Shown in pieces: positions 42,477 through 50,263 of a stretch of 64,000 bases of DNA (positions are counted from its first letter, which is position 1; every line of letters begins with the position of its first letter). The translations under genes were made by a program, and so were the position numbers. The notes below the pieces were generated by a model. It worked only from the letters and a program-made list of their open reading frames with translations. It had not been told where the DNA came from and ran no database searches. Source of the stretch: Hyphomonadaceae bacterium UBA5336 (GTDB lineage: Bacteria; Pseudomonadota; Alphaproteobacteria; Caulobacterales; Hyphomonadaceae); contig DHQO01000005.1 of the NCBI GenBank assembly GCA_002408125.1, forward strand, positions 62,001 to 126,000, written 5' to 3'.

Positions 42477-44246
42477 TCAGGCAGCGTCCTGTTGCGTCTC
42501 ACGCGTCTCATCGGGCGTGGCTTCTGCCTCCGCTTCGAACAGTCCTGCGACCCGTGTCCACGCATCGGCGGGTGGTGACCCGGCCCCTTCGACAAGGCGT
42601 GTCGGTGGCACCTGCATCCAGCCCGGCCGCCAGTCAGGATTGGCCTCACACCCCTCACCCGCAATCCGGTTGGCCAGCACCTGCTTCTGCGCCTTGCCCG
42701 TCTCGGTCCGGCAGGAATCCGCGAGCGATGCGGTGGCAATATCCGCGATCATCGCATTGATAGCGCGCTTGTCCTTGGTGAGATCGAAGAAGGTCTCGTC
42801 CGGTTTCCAAGCCGCCGAAAGGTCGGTGCCGCAGACATGCAAGACGGCTTCGACAATGCTATTCCCGGCCTCGAGCGTGCGGGCCATGACACTTGCCAGA
42901 ACCGTCAGGACTTCCTCATCCGACATGGCGAGCAGCGCAGAGAAAAGCTCGCACAAGCGGTAGTCATCGCCGTTCCGGCGAAGCGCTGGACTGACGTTGA
43001 GCGCCTTGAACAGAGCGTCGGTCTGCGCCGTCGCTTGAGCGACCGCCGCCACAGATGCCCCACCTTCCACACTCGCCTGCGTCTCATCTTTCCGGGCGCG
43101 AAGCTCGTGAGGACGCACGTCCCAAAGCGCGCTCCCCGCCATGGCATGCGCCACCATCAAGCGGAGGGCAATCGCGGGGGATGTGGCCAAACTCGCCTGA
43201 GCAGCCGCGTGGCGATGAAGCAGGATGTATTCCGCGAGCGGGCCGGACATTTCTGGCCGAACGGCTGCCGGAACGGCATCGCCTTCACCCTTCGAACCCT
43301 GTTGCCGCTTGCGGGCCTCGGCCGAGGTTACTTGTCCCTCGTGGAACTGGACCGTCCCGTCATGGCGGATTTCGATGAAGACCTTGCCGCCGTCTTCCTT
43401 GGCGCACTGGACATACTCCCATCGGTGGAAGTAGGCCCCGCGCTCAAGGCAGATAACATCGCTCCAGCCGTCGGCCCTGTGGGCCTCGACCCGCTCGGCA
43501 ATCGCGGCGGATTGTGCCTTCCAGAACTGATCCGCATCCGCAAAGACGCCATGCTCGCCAAAGAGGTCGGCAGTGACCTGTCCCTCATAGGCATCAAGAT
43601 CGAACAAGGCCTTGTCGGTCGTGATCGTCGTTCCGCCCGTGATCCAAGCCTTGCACGACCGCCCCATCGGGGCGCGTTCGGTTTCGCTCTGGAAGAGGCG
43701 GAACCATTCGGCCTGCTGTTCTGGCGTCGCAAGCGTAAGCGCGCGGATCGTTTCGCGGTCCAGTTCGTCTTCGGCGTAGAGTTTCCGTATCGGTTCGTCG
43801 AGCGAAGCAAGCGCGAGCACACGGCGCACCAGAAGCTCAGTCACTCCGAAGAAGCTGGCGATATCCTCCAGCGCCTTGCCTTCATCGTTGAGGCGCTTGA
43901 ACGCCTCATATTGCTCCATTTCTGTCGCAGGCAGGCGTCCGACATTTTCGATGACAGATGCCGCAATCGCGGAGGCCGCATCCTTTTCAGTCATGATCGC
44001 GCATGGAACGAACGGCACCTCGCCTGTCTCCTTCGCGATTTCTTTGAGCGCAAAAAAACGGCGGCGTCCGGCGATGACGCCATAATATTTGCCTTCGCGG
44101 CGAACGAGCAAAGTCTGACGCAATCCGCTCTCCCGGATGGACGGCAGAATGTCGGATACGTCCGGCTTCTTGCGCCCATGCCGCATATTGAGTTTGGAAA
44201 TCCGAAGCTCGTCGAGCGGGATGTGTTTGAGGTCGGGCTGTGCCAT
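42477..44246 (-). CDS. ParB/RepB-like partition or regulatory protein
   Basis: A 589-residue protein with the ParB N-terminal domain: LKHIPLDELRISKLNMRHGR, then ILPSIRESGLRQTLLVRREG, YGVIAGRRRFFALKEIA and a helix-turn-helix segment ALEDIASFFGVTELLVRRVL. The long C-terminal half is specific to plasmids and ICEs of alphaproteobacteria. The ATG at 44244-44246 has GGAGACC in front and matches the family start. However, the reading frame is open upstream without a stop to an ATG at 44501, so an 85-residue extended form is possible. It could stabilise the excised element or act as a CTP-dependent DNA-binding regulator. Confidence 0.86.
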   Translation of the reverse strand: MAQPDLKHIPLDELRISKLNMRHGRKKPDVSDILPSIRESGLRQTLLVRREGKYYGVIAGRRRFFALKEIAKETGEVPFVPCAIMTEKDAASAIAASVIENVGRLPATEMEQYEAFKRLNDEGKALEDIASFFGVTELLVRRVLALASLDEPIRKLYAEDELDRETIRALTLATPEQQAEWFRLFQSETERAPMGRSCKAWITGGTTITTDKALFDLDAYEGQVTADLFGEHGVFADADQFWKAQSAAIAERVEAHRADGWSDVICLERGAYFHRWEYVQCAKEDGGKVFIEIRHDGTVQFHEGQVTSAEARKRQQGSKGEGDAVPAAVRPEMSGPLAEYILLHRHAAAQASLATSPAIALRLMVAHAMAGSALWDVRPHELRARKDETQASVEGGASVAAVAQATAQTDALFKALNVSPALRRNGDDYRLCELFSALLAMSDEEVLTVLASVMARTLEAGNSIVEAVLHVCGTDLSAAWKPDETFFDLTKDKRAINAMIADIATASLADSCRTETGKAQKQVLANRIAGEGCEANPDWRPGWMQVPPTRLVEGAGSPPADAWTRVAGLFEAEAEATPDETRETQQDAA

Positions 44247-44501
44247 GGAGGTCTCCTTTTCTGGCGGGTAAAGCGAGAGACCCAGCGCCCACGCGGGGCC
44301 TCTCCAGTTGATCTTGGTGAAGGGAAAGCCGTCCGCGTCCCGGCTTGGTTGGGGGTCGGTCTCGCCCCAGTCATAATCGCGGATCGTGATCAGCGGCGCG
44401 CGGCCCTCGACCCAGATTTCGGCGACCTGGGCCTCGGCAACGACAAGCGTCATACGGGGCCGTGGGCCGAGCAATTCAGTGAGGGTGCGGGCCGCGCTCA
44501 T
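44247..44501 (-). other. In-frame 5' extension of the ParB-like gene, possibly a fused small gene
   Basis: An ATG at 44499-44501 overlaps the upstream stop (ATGA), as if it starts a separate coupled gene. Its first 70 codons read like real protein (TLVVAEAQVAEIWVEGRAPL, then ITIRDYDWGETDPQPSRDAD). Related elements usually have a short independent gene here, but no stop separates it from the ParB-like start, so the product may be a fusion. The last codons (YPPEKETS) coincide with the ribosome-binding site of the downstream start and look non-conserved, as if a stop was recently lost. Confidence 0.55.
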
Positions 44502-44971
44502 GTCGCGGCCCAGCCTGTCACGGTCGCCGCAAGCCGCGAGGCTGCGGCACGCCCTGCGTCCAGCGCCTCCGGCAGCAGCTCGCTCGCAAACGTGGTGAGA
44601 TAGCTGTTATCCGTGCCGGGATAGTTGCATTCGACGCCCCAGAGGCTGGCGGCATGACGGTCCAGTTCAATGCCGTCGCGCTCGACCGAAAGCACGATCC
44701 CGCAATAGAACCACTCGCTCTTGCGCCATGCTTCCATGACGGCTTCCGCCTTGGCCTGCGCCTCGGCGAAGCGCTGGCGGAAGCTGTTGCCCGGCCCGAT
44801 GAAGCCGGGCGCATCCTTGTAGAGCGACGGCCAGAACCCATCCTGCCGCTGGTCCGGCGCATCGAGGCAGTCATCGGCAACAATCCGGGCCGTGACAATG
44901 AAGCCCTTTGCCTCGCAGCTGATCGCATCGCCTTCGCAGGCGTAGGCATCGAAGTGCTCGGTAAAGCTCAT
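44498..44971 (-). CDS. Conserved ICE hypothetical protein
   Basis: A 157-residue soluble protein: MSFTEHFDAYACEGDAISCE, AKGFIVTARIVADDCLDAPD, then WRKSEWFYCGIVLSVERDGI and GVECNYPGTDNSYLTTFASE. Proteins like this are frequent between ardA and parB-like genes in alphaproteobacterial mobile elements but have no assigned role that I know. It overlaps the genes on both sides by four bases, so the ardA-to-parB block is one translation unit. The acidic composition would be compatible with a DNA-mimic role, but nothing specific supports it. Confidence 0.72.
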   Translation of the reverse strand: MSFTEHFDAYACEGDAISCEAKGFIVTARIVADDCLDAPDQRQDGFWPSLYKDAPGFIGPGNSFRQRFAEAQAKAEAVMEAWRKSEWFYCGIVLSVERDGIELDRHAASLWGVECNYPGTDNSYLTTFASELLPEALDAGRAAASRLAATVTGWAAT

Positions 44972-45171
44972 GACGCCCTCCGAAGCTCGAATCCCATCCG
45001 GTCGCAGAGTGCGCGCAGCTCGCGCGCCTCTGCCTCGTCGAACCCGTCACCGGACTGGTGATAGATCGTGCCCTGCGCGAACCCTTGCGGGGTCTTCACG
45101 ACATGCGCCCAGCGATAGGGGCCAAGGCCATCTTCGCGCGGTCTTGCCTGAAATCTCGCCATGGCGCTCAT
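44968..45171 (-). CDS. Small hypothetical protein of the ardA operon
   Basis: A 67-residue protein (start 45171, or three codons later) overlapping both neighbours by four bases. The sequence shows GPYRWAHVVKTPQGFAQGTI and a helical end DEAEARELRALCDRMGFELR. The tight overlaps and the non-random composition make it a real gene. No family is recognised. Confidence 0.65.
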   Translation of the reverse strand: MSAMARFQARPREDGLGPYRWAHVVKTPQGFAQGTIYHQSGDGFDEAEARELRALCDRMGFELRRAS

Positions 45172-45731
45172 CGCGTCCAGAAGACGTGAACGTCTTCGAA
45201 CCCTGTCTCGAACACCATGATGTCGCCACCCAGCTCCATGTCGCGGGCGAGCGCCGACCAGTCGATATAGTATTCGAGGGCTGCGGGAATTTCGGTGCCG
45301 GTGTCGCGGTGCAGGTCCTCGGCGAAGTCTGCCCGGCTCGCATAGGTGCCTGCATAATCGTCGAAGGACGCTTCGGCCTGCTCAAGGTCGTCGCCAAAAT
45401 GGCGATGGACCAGCGCGCCGAGCCTGCCATGTTCGGCAATGAAGTCGGCCAGATTGCAGACCGTCTCGAAGCTCTCATATTCCGACAGGTGCGCGCCTTC
45501 GAAGCCTTCATAGTCATGGATTGCCCATTCTTCGGCATCGGGCAGCGGCGAGTCCGCCAGCATGGCGCGAACCTCGGACATAACCTCATCTGGCGTCGTC
45601 GCCTCGATCCAGCGCCCGTGCAGGCAGCCATTATTGTAGGCGGCAAGACAGGCCACATAGATACGGGGGCGGATTTCAGGTGTGGGTGCAGCGTCTGCCG
45701 CAAGGGGGGCTGAAGGTTGCGGTGTGGTCAT
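45168..45731 (-). CDS. ardA: ArdA-family antirestriction protein
   Basis: A 187-residue acidic protein that mimics DNA and inhibits type I restriction enzymes, protecting incoming conjugative DNA. After a Pro/Ala-rich N-terminal 30 residues it reads RIYVACLAAYNNGCLHGRWI, then EEWAIHDYEGFEGAHLSEYE and ADFIAEHGRLGALVHRHFG, the standard ArdA order. The C-terminal WSALARDMELGGDIMVFETG is also typical. The ATG at 45729-45731 was chosen over an unconserved upstream one. It heads the ardA-parB transcription unit. Confidence 0.93.
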   Translation of the reverse strand: MTTPQPSAPLAADAAPTPEIRPRIYVACLAAYNNGCLHGRWIEATTPDEVMSEVRAMLADSPLPDAEEWAIHDYEGFEGAHLSEYESFETVCNLADFIAEHGRLGALVHRHFGDDLEQAEASFDDYAGTYASRADFAEDLHRDTGTEIPAALEYYIDWSALARDMELGGDIMVFETGFEDVHVFWTR

Positions 45732-46258
45732 GGCGTCAGTCTCGTCTCCCCGCCCAAATGTCCCTCCCGCATCAGGCGGGGGTGGGCGGCGAGAAGGCCG
45801 GCAGGCCGGACCCATTAGCCGGTTGGGCAAGGCGGAAAGGTAGGACGCTGCGACCGCTTCCAGACACCTTCAGTCCCGGCGCCTTGCGCAAGCGGCGGGT
45901 CCGGGCAGACCGGTCGTTCGCCCACCTCCGTCTGAGAGGGAGATTGTCATGGACGCCAGGAAGACCGATGCGGACCAGGCTGCAATGCGCTTCAGCTTTC
46001 ACCGTCAGACGATCATCGAAAACGTCATAGGTCCGCTTTCAAAGGCCACGCAGCCTGTGACCCCTCTGCATTGCAGTGGGAAGCGCAGGCTGGCGCGATC
46101 ACCGGCGAGACACCCGCATGCCGCTGGGCTGCCCGGAAGGGCAGGCCAGAGGTCCGGAGACGAGCCGGGCCGCTGGCGGCGTGCCGCCCGCGAAACAGCC
46201 CCCTCGCGTCAGCGAGGGGTGATCGCCGGATCAAGGTCTGATGCCAAATTGGATCTGC
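45732..46258. other. Gene-free stretch upstream of ardA
   Basis: 527 bp between the ardA start and the stop of the first DUF2285-like gene. It carries the ardA promoter. On the plus strand about 35 codons from an ATG at 45949 look protein-like (ARKTDADQAAMRFSFHRQTI), but the rest of that frame is the low-quality translation of G+C-rich DNA. It may be the remnant of a broken gene. No clear repeat stands out. Confidence 0.4.
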
Positions 46259-47083
46259 TCAGGTCTGTGCAGTCAGGAGGTCCCTGTATCCGCCATCCCG
46301 GAGTTCACGTCCTCGCACGAGGGCGCGGCGCATTTCGTCTTTCATGGCCCGGCTGGGGCTCTGCCAGGCTTCGGTGGCGCGATCCTCGCCATAGATGATG
46401 GCAGCGGTTTCAAAATAAGTTAGACCGGTCTCATACGCATCGAGCGCAATGAGCGCATTGCGAAACGCAAGCGATGAGCGTGTCCAGGTGTCGTTGAAAC
46501 TCGAATCGTCCTTGCCAAGAATACGCTGAGCCTTGCCGATGACTTTAAGTGTTTCGTCCATGCTCGACACATTATCGATGATCAGTTTCATGCGGACGGG
46601 TTCGACGCTGAGTAGTGACAGACCAGAACAAGCGACCTGGATGCTGTGGCCGTGCCCACGGATCATCAGGTATTCCCGGCCGACGCGATCTGTGAGGTGA
46701 GTGACTTCACACACATTGATCGTCTGATCGAAAATATCGTCGCGCTCGCTCGGATGACGCGGTACGACCTGCATGGTCAGGGCGCGAGCATAGAGGGCAG
46801 GGATCCAGAAGACGTCGGCCTCATAGCCATTCGCGTCTATGTCGGGAAAGAAAACCAAGCCGAATTTCTCAGCGTCGATCTGGTCGCATAGCGGCCGGAG
46901 CAGCCGGATGCCATGACAGGCTGGCTTTTCAGATATCTGTGAGTCGCCAGCCCGCAGGGCGGCTTGCCTGAATTCGCTATTTCGCCGAAGAAATTCCCAA
47001 GCCCAGCGACTTCTGGAGAGTCGGCAAGTATAGGCGTAGTCATCCAGATCAATACGGACCGAGGGTGTGTCGGCGGGACTCAT
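46259..47083 (-). CDS. DUF6499/DUF2285-like transcriptional activator, copy 1
   Basis: A 274-residue protein. The N-terminal segment YTCRLSRSRWAWEFLRRNSE is the DUF6499 signature. The central part (GLVFFPDIDANGYEADVFWI) and the region near the C terminus (RSSLAFRNALIALDAYETGL, SRAMKDEMRRALVRGRELRD) are those of DUF2285 proteins, a winged helix-turn-helix variant. In the Mesorhizobium symbiosis ICE such a protein (FseA) activates the excision factor gene rdfS. The gene is whole here, with no sign of a frameshift. A paralogue lies 52 bp upstream on the same strand. Confidence 0.82.
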   Translation of the reverse strand: MSPADTPSVRIDLDDYAYTCRLSRSRWAWEFLRRNSEFRQAALRAGDSQISEKPACHGIRLLRPLCDQIDAEKFGLVFFPDIDANGYEADVFWIPALYARALTMQVVPRHPSERDDIFDQTINVCEVTHLTDRVGREYLMIRGHGHSIQVACSGLSLLSVEPVRMKLIIDNVSSMDETLKVIGKAQRILGKDDSSFNDTWTRSSLAFRNALIALDAYETGLTYFETAAIIYGEDRATEAWQSPSRAMKDEMRRALVRGRELRDGGYRDLLTAQT

Positions 47084-47135
47084 CAGGTGCCTCCTTCACA
47101 AGCGGGTGCTGCAAAAGAGGTGCCAAAATTCTACT

Positions 47136-47963
47136 TCAGGCTAAAAGAAGCGCGTTTTCGACGGGTCCGAGAAGCGTTGCATAACCGCCGTCCCGCAGGT
47201 CCCGGCCGCGGGCAAGGGCACGTCTCATCTCGTCTTTCATCGCTCGGCTTGGGCTGTCCCAGGCTTCGCGGGCCCGTTCTTCGCCATATATGAACCCCGC
47301 CGTCTCAAAATATGAGAGTTTGGCATCATGACAATCGAGTGCGACCAGTGCATTGCGAAGGGCCAAGGAATGGCGAGTCCATTCCGGGATATCCGCCTCT
47401 GCTTGCGGGTCATAGACACGCTGGGCGCGCTGGAGCGTTTTCAGCTTGGCCTGGAATTCGTCGAGACTGTCGATGATGAAGCTGAGCTTGACAGGTTCGC
47501 GGGCCAGAAGTGACATGCCCGTGCAGAATACCTGAATGACGCAGCCATTTCCCTTGAGAAGAAATTGTTCGCGGCCGGCGAGGTCGGTGAAGTGCGTTAT
47601 CCTGCAGATGCCAACAGTGCGATCATAGAATTCACAGGATTCATTAGGACCACTCGGAGAAACTTGCATGTGAACCCGCCTCGGATAGAGACCTCCCGAC
47701 CAGAACGCGTCGGCTTCAAGGCCGCTTTCCTCTGGATCCGGGAAGAAGGCGAGCCCCCATCGCTCAGCAAGCGCCTGAGAGGCTCTAGGGCGCACGAGGG
47801 TGATCTGATGGCAGGCGGGAGCGAAACTAAGCTCACTCGCGGAAGGAAGCGACGAGTCCTCAAGAAACCGGCGGTTTCGGCGCAGGAACTCCCAGGCCCA
47901 TCTGCTGTCTGACAACAACCATGTGTAGTCATAAGCACTTATATGATCTGCCAGCCGGGACAT
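47136..47963 (-). CDS. DUF6499/DUF2285-like transcriptional activator, copy 2
   Basis: A 275-residue paralogue of the preceding gene with the same layout: YTWLLSDSRWAWEFLRRNRR at the start, then GLAFFPDPEESGLEADAFW, MQVSPSGPNESCEFYDRTVG and the closing SRAMKDEMRRALARGRDLRD. The two are similar in every block but differ at many positions, so the duplication is old. They could form a heteromer, or one could antagonise the other as QseM does FseA. A perfect 11-bp palindrome, GTTACGGTAAC, at 48048-48058 upstream may be a binding site. Confidence 0.82.
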   Translation of the reverse strand: MSRLADHISAYDYTWLLSDSRWAWEFLRRNRRFLEDSSLPSASELSFAPACHQITLVRPRASQALAERWGLAFFPDPEESGLEADAFWSGGLYPRRVHMQVSPSGPNESCEFYDRTVGICRITHFTDLAGREQFLLKGNGCVIQVFCTGMSLLAREPVKLSFIIDSLDEFQAKLKTLQRAQRVYDPQAEADIPEWTRHSLALRNALVALDCHDAKLSYFETAGFIYGEERAREAWDSPSRAMKDEMRRALARGRDLRDGGYATLLGPVENALLLA

Positions 47964-48148
47964 TTGTCCTCGTTTCCCAAGAGAGATTCAACTCAACAGG
48001 GAAAGCAAATTCAATGCCGGAATAGAAAGTTGATCGAGTAAATATTTGTTACGGTAACGCTTGGGAACCCATCATGCGAGGCCCAGTGACGCTGCGCGCG
48101 CACCATTTTGAGAATTTTACGCACTTGTTTCATTCCGGGTTTGGGGCA

Positions 48149-48748
48149 TCATCCTGACTGATGCTTATCAGCATGCGCATCGCGCAGAATATCGATTCCA
48201 CCATATACCGCAATCGCCGCGACTCCCAATCCGACAAGCAGATCTGGCCAGTTGGACCCAGTCCACAGTACGATTACGCCCGCGAGAATGATCCCCCCAT
48301 TCGAGATGAAGTCATTGAAACTAAATGTTGTAGCGGCTCGCAGGTTTACATCCTTCTTTTCTATTTTTTTCAAAAGCCAGAGACAGATCAGATTTACAAC
48401 ACCTGCAATCGCGGCCATTGCCAGCATGATGAGACCGAGGGGTTCAGATCCTTCAAAGTATCGACGGATTGCGTCGCCGGCGACGCCGACGGCAAATACA
48501 AGAAGCATTCCACCTGACAGTCGAGCGGCGTTGCGTTTCCAGATCTGCGAACGTGTAAGTGCAAGCAGGCTCAAGCCATACACAATCGCGTCCGAGGAAT
48601 TATCCAGCCCGTTCGCCAGGAGGGCATTGGAGTCGCCGAACCAGCCTGTGACAAAAAAGCCAATGGCTATGAGTATGTTTAGCCATAGTACGATTTGAAG
48701 AGTTCGGCGCTCGTCTGACGTCTCGATTTTCAAGTCTTCGCTACCCAT
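48149..48748 (-). CDS. Cation diffusion facilitator (CDF) transporter, short form
   Basis: A 199-residue membrane protein with about five or six helices, covering only the membrane domain of CDF metal/proton antiporters. The first metal site appears as NGLDNSSDAIVYGLSLL (Asp-x3-Asp); the second reads FSFNDFISNGGIILAGV where His/Asp-x3-Asp is usual, so the site may be altered. The cytoplasmic C-terminal dimer domain is absent. It lies directly after the methyltransferase-like gene and is divergent from a MerR regulator, the usual layout of small Zn/Cd/Co export cassettes. Confidence 0.82.
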   Translation of the reverse strand: MGSEDLKIETSDERRTLQIVLWLNILIAIGFFVTGWFGDSNALLANGLDNSSDAIVYGLSLLALTRSQIWKRNAARLSGGMLLVFAVGVAGDAIRRYFEGSEPLGLIMLAMAAIAGVVNLICLWLLKKIEKKDVNLRAATTFSFNDFISNGGIILAGVIVLWTGSNWPDLLVGLGVAAIAVYGGIDILRDAHADKHQSG

Positions 48749-48749
48749 C

Positions 48750-49211
48750 CTATGATTTTACCAACCGTTGTCTGTGAGGGGAGATGCACCGTAAGAATTT
48801 TATCGAAGCGTCTCCGTTAGAAAGCTTGGTATTGCGAGCGTATTGAGGATAGCTGGAGTAGCGGTAGGGCCCTGAGGTGGCAAGTGTGCCCTTGGCTCTT
48901 GGTGTCTCGTCGAAACCGAACCGGAAATCTGCGCGCCAAACCACCATATTCGCGATGATGAGAGGGGCAAACCCGAGGCCGAATATCGCCCAGCAGGGTA
49001 CGGGAGCGGTTCCCCTACCTGAAGCCCCAATCGACAGCGCCGCTCCGAAACTCGTGATCGTACCCATCCAGATGATTGGTGCCACAAAACGCGAATAACG
49101 CTGCGGGAGCCAAATTCTCTGCGCGGGGAAGGCTGCAGACCAAATAGGAATCACAGCAACTGCGCCACCTGTGGCAATGCCGAGTATCTGGATTGTCGTA
49201 TCGCCACTCAT
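48750..49211 (-). pseudogene. Isoprenylcysteine-methyltransferase-like membrane protein, C terminus lost
   Basis: Residues 1-125 read as a methyltransferase-family membrane protein often paired with CDF transporters: three helices and then GTLATSGPYRYSSYPQYARN, the start of the SAM-binding region. In intact relatives the chain continues through YRYSRNPxY into two more helices. Here the next 30 residues (TKLSNGDASIKFLRCISPHR) do not resemble this and the chain ends. A deletion or frameshift near 48,845 has therefore removed the catalytic C terminus. It is still transcribed upstream of the CDF gene. Confidence 0.6.
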
Positions 49212-49256
49212 GTTGCCTCCTGCGCTTGTGTTTTCAGCCGTCAGGGTTATTTCCTG

Positions 49257-49281
49257 CAGTCTACAGTAACTAGAGGGGCAA
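49257..49281 (-). promoter_or_regulatory. MerR-type operator facing the CDF cassette
   Basis: On the minus strand TTGCCC (49276-49281) is followed by a 19-base spacer containing the dyad CTCTAGTTACTGTAGA, the layout of MerR-activated promoters. The expected -10 hexamer (CAGGAA) is poor. The site lies between the methyltransferase-like gene and the divergent MerR gene. Confidence 0.55.
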
Positions 49282-49292
49282 GGGGCGCTATC

Positions 49293-49757
49293 ATGGCCTT
49301 GATGACGATCGGAAAACTGTCAGGGGCGACGGCCGTAAAAGTCACGACAATCCGCTATTATGAATCCATTGGCCTGCTCGACGAGCCGCAACGCAGCGCA
49401 AGCGGACAGCGGTTGTACGCAGGGGACTCTGTAGAGCGTCTCCGTTTTATACGTCATGCAAGGGATCTGGGGTTTCCCGTCTCAGCGGTAAGGGAACTGA
49501 TTTCGCTGCAGGTAGAGCCAGGCAGGGAGTGCGTCCTGGTTGACCAGATTGCACGTCGCCAGCTTGACGAGGTTCGCCGCAGGCTGACCCAATTGGAGGC
49601 GCTCGAGGCCGAGCTCAAGCGCATGATCCGCGCTTGCGAAGGCGGCAAGATCGGATCCTGCTCTGTACTCGCTGCCCTTGGCCAGCACGAGAATTGCTTG
49701 CACGAACAGCATGATGGCGCCGAGGTGCTTGCAGGGCTTCCGTCAAGAGGCGCTTGA
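49293..49757 (+). CDS. MerR-family heavy-metal-responsive regulator (ZntR/CadR-like)
   Basis: A 154-residue metal sensor that untwists 19-bp-spacer promoters. The DNA-binding part reads TIGKLSGATAVKVTTIRYYE, then LYAGDSVERLRFIRHARDLG. The dimer helix (QIARRQLDEVRRRLTQLEAL) is followed by a metal loop with Cys80, Cys115 and Cys123 and a tail with Cys135 and several His (QHENCLHEQH), which points to Zn, Cd or Pb. It lies between the CDF cassette, divergent, and the RND operon, and each flank carries a MerR-type promoter, so it probably controls both. Confidence 0.88.
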   Translation: MALMTIGKLSGATAVKVTTIRYYESIGLLDEPQRSASGQRLYAGDSVERLRFIRHARDLGFPVSAVRELISLQVEPGRECVLVDQIARRQLDEVRRRLTQLEALEAELKRMIRACEGGKIGSCSVLAALGQHENCLHEQHDGAEVLAGLPSRGA

Positions 49758-49784
49758 CCCTCCAGTGACTGGAGGTGCTAAAAA
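49754..49784 (+). promoter_or_regulatory. MerR-type promoter of the czc-like operon
   Basis: TTGACC (49754-49759), a 19-base spacer holding the perfect dyad CCTCCAGT-G-ACTGGAGG (49759-49775), and a weak -10 TAAAAA (49779-49784). This is the classical overlong-spacer promoter of MerR/ZntR regulators. It overlaps the end of the regulator gene and faces the downstream metal genes. Confidence 0.82.
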
Positions 49785-49836
49785 GAGAGTGAGCCTGTTT
49801 ACCCGATCGTAAAAGAAAGTAGCTAGCCCAGCAATC

Positions 49837-50190
49837 ATGTTTTCGTTCCAAGTCATAACGTGTTTACGAAGGTTGCTCGTCATGGTGATGGCGATAGCTT
49901 TTGTTATTGCGCCGATGACGGCTGCGGCGGATATCATGCATCCGGGCAATCAGGCCGCAGAGGAATGTTCTACGAGTGAGCTGGCCCAAGATGCCCCTGA
50001 TAAGGAGCCATCGCATGAAGGTCATGACCATACCGCGCATCAGTGCGGAAGCTGTCATTTCCATCTGATAGGCGGCGGCGATCTAAGCGGCGCTCCGAAG
50101 TCTGTCGTGCAGACAAAACATTTGTTGCCTGGCGGTTCTTTTCTCGAGAACCTCCGCCCAGACGGTCTTTACCGTCCTCCTCGCGCCTAG
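49837..50190 (+). CDS. Small exported His/Cys-rich protein heading the RND operon
   Basis: A 117-residue protein with an N-terminal hydrophobic signal (LLVMVMAIAFVIAPMTAAAD), then an acidic and metal-ligand-rich segment (SHEGHDHTAHQCGSCHFHLI) and a plain C terminus. It sits 53 bp after a MerR-type promoter and 73 bp before the CzcC-like gene. DUF2946-like proteins with this look are common next to Czc/Cus pumps and may bind metal in the periplasm. No activity is established. Confidence 0.7.
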   Translation: MFSFQVITCLRRLLVMVMAIAFVIAPMTAAADIMHPGNQAAEECSTSELAQDAPDKEPSHEGHDHTAHQCGSCHFHLIGGGDLSGAPKSVVQTKHLLPGGSFLENLRPDGLYRPPRA

Positions 50191-50263
50191 ACCAACGACA
50201 CAGGAATATTTTGCGTGGCTACGGCCTCGCTGTCGTTGAATCTGGACGAGGAAACCAGCAAAA

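Noticed and set aside
42837..44603. 588-codon plus-strand frame opposite the ParB-like gene
   Set aside because: Despite its length it mirrors a gene with clear ParB motifs and itself shows no family features.
45949..46398. Plus-strand frame upstream of ardA, first 35 codons plausible
   Set aside because: The rest is low quality and runs into the antisense of the DUF2285-like gene; kept only as a possible remnant.
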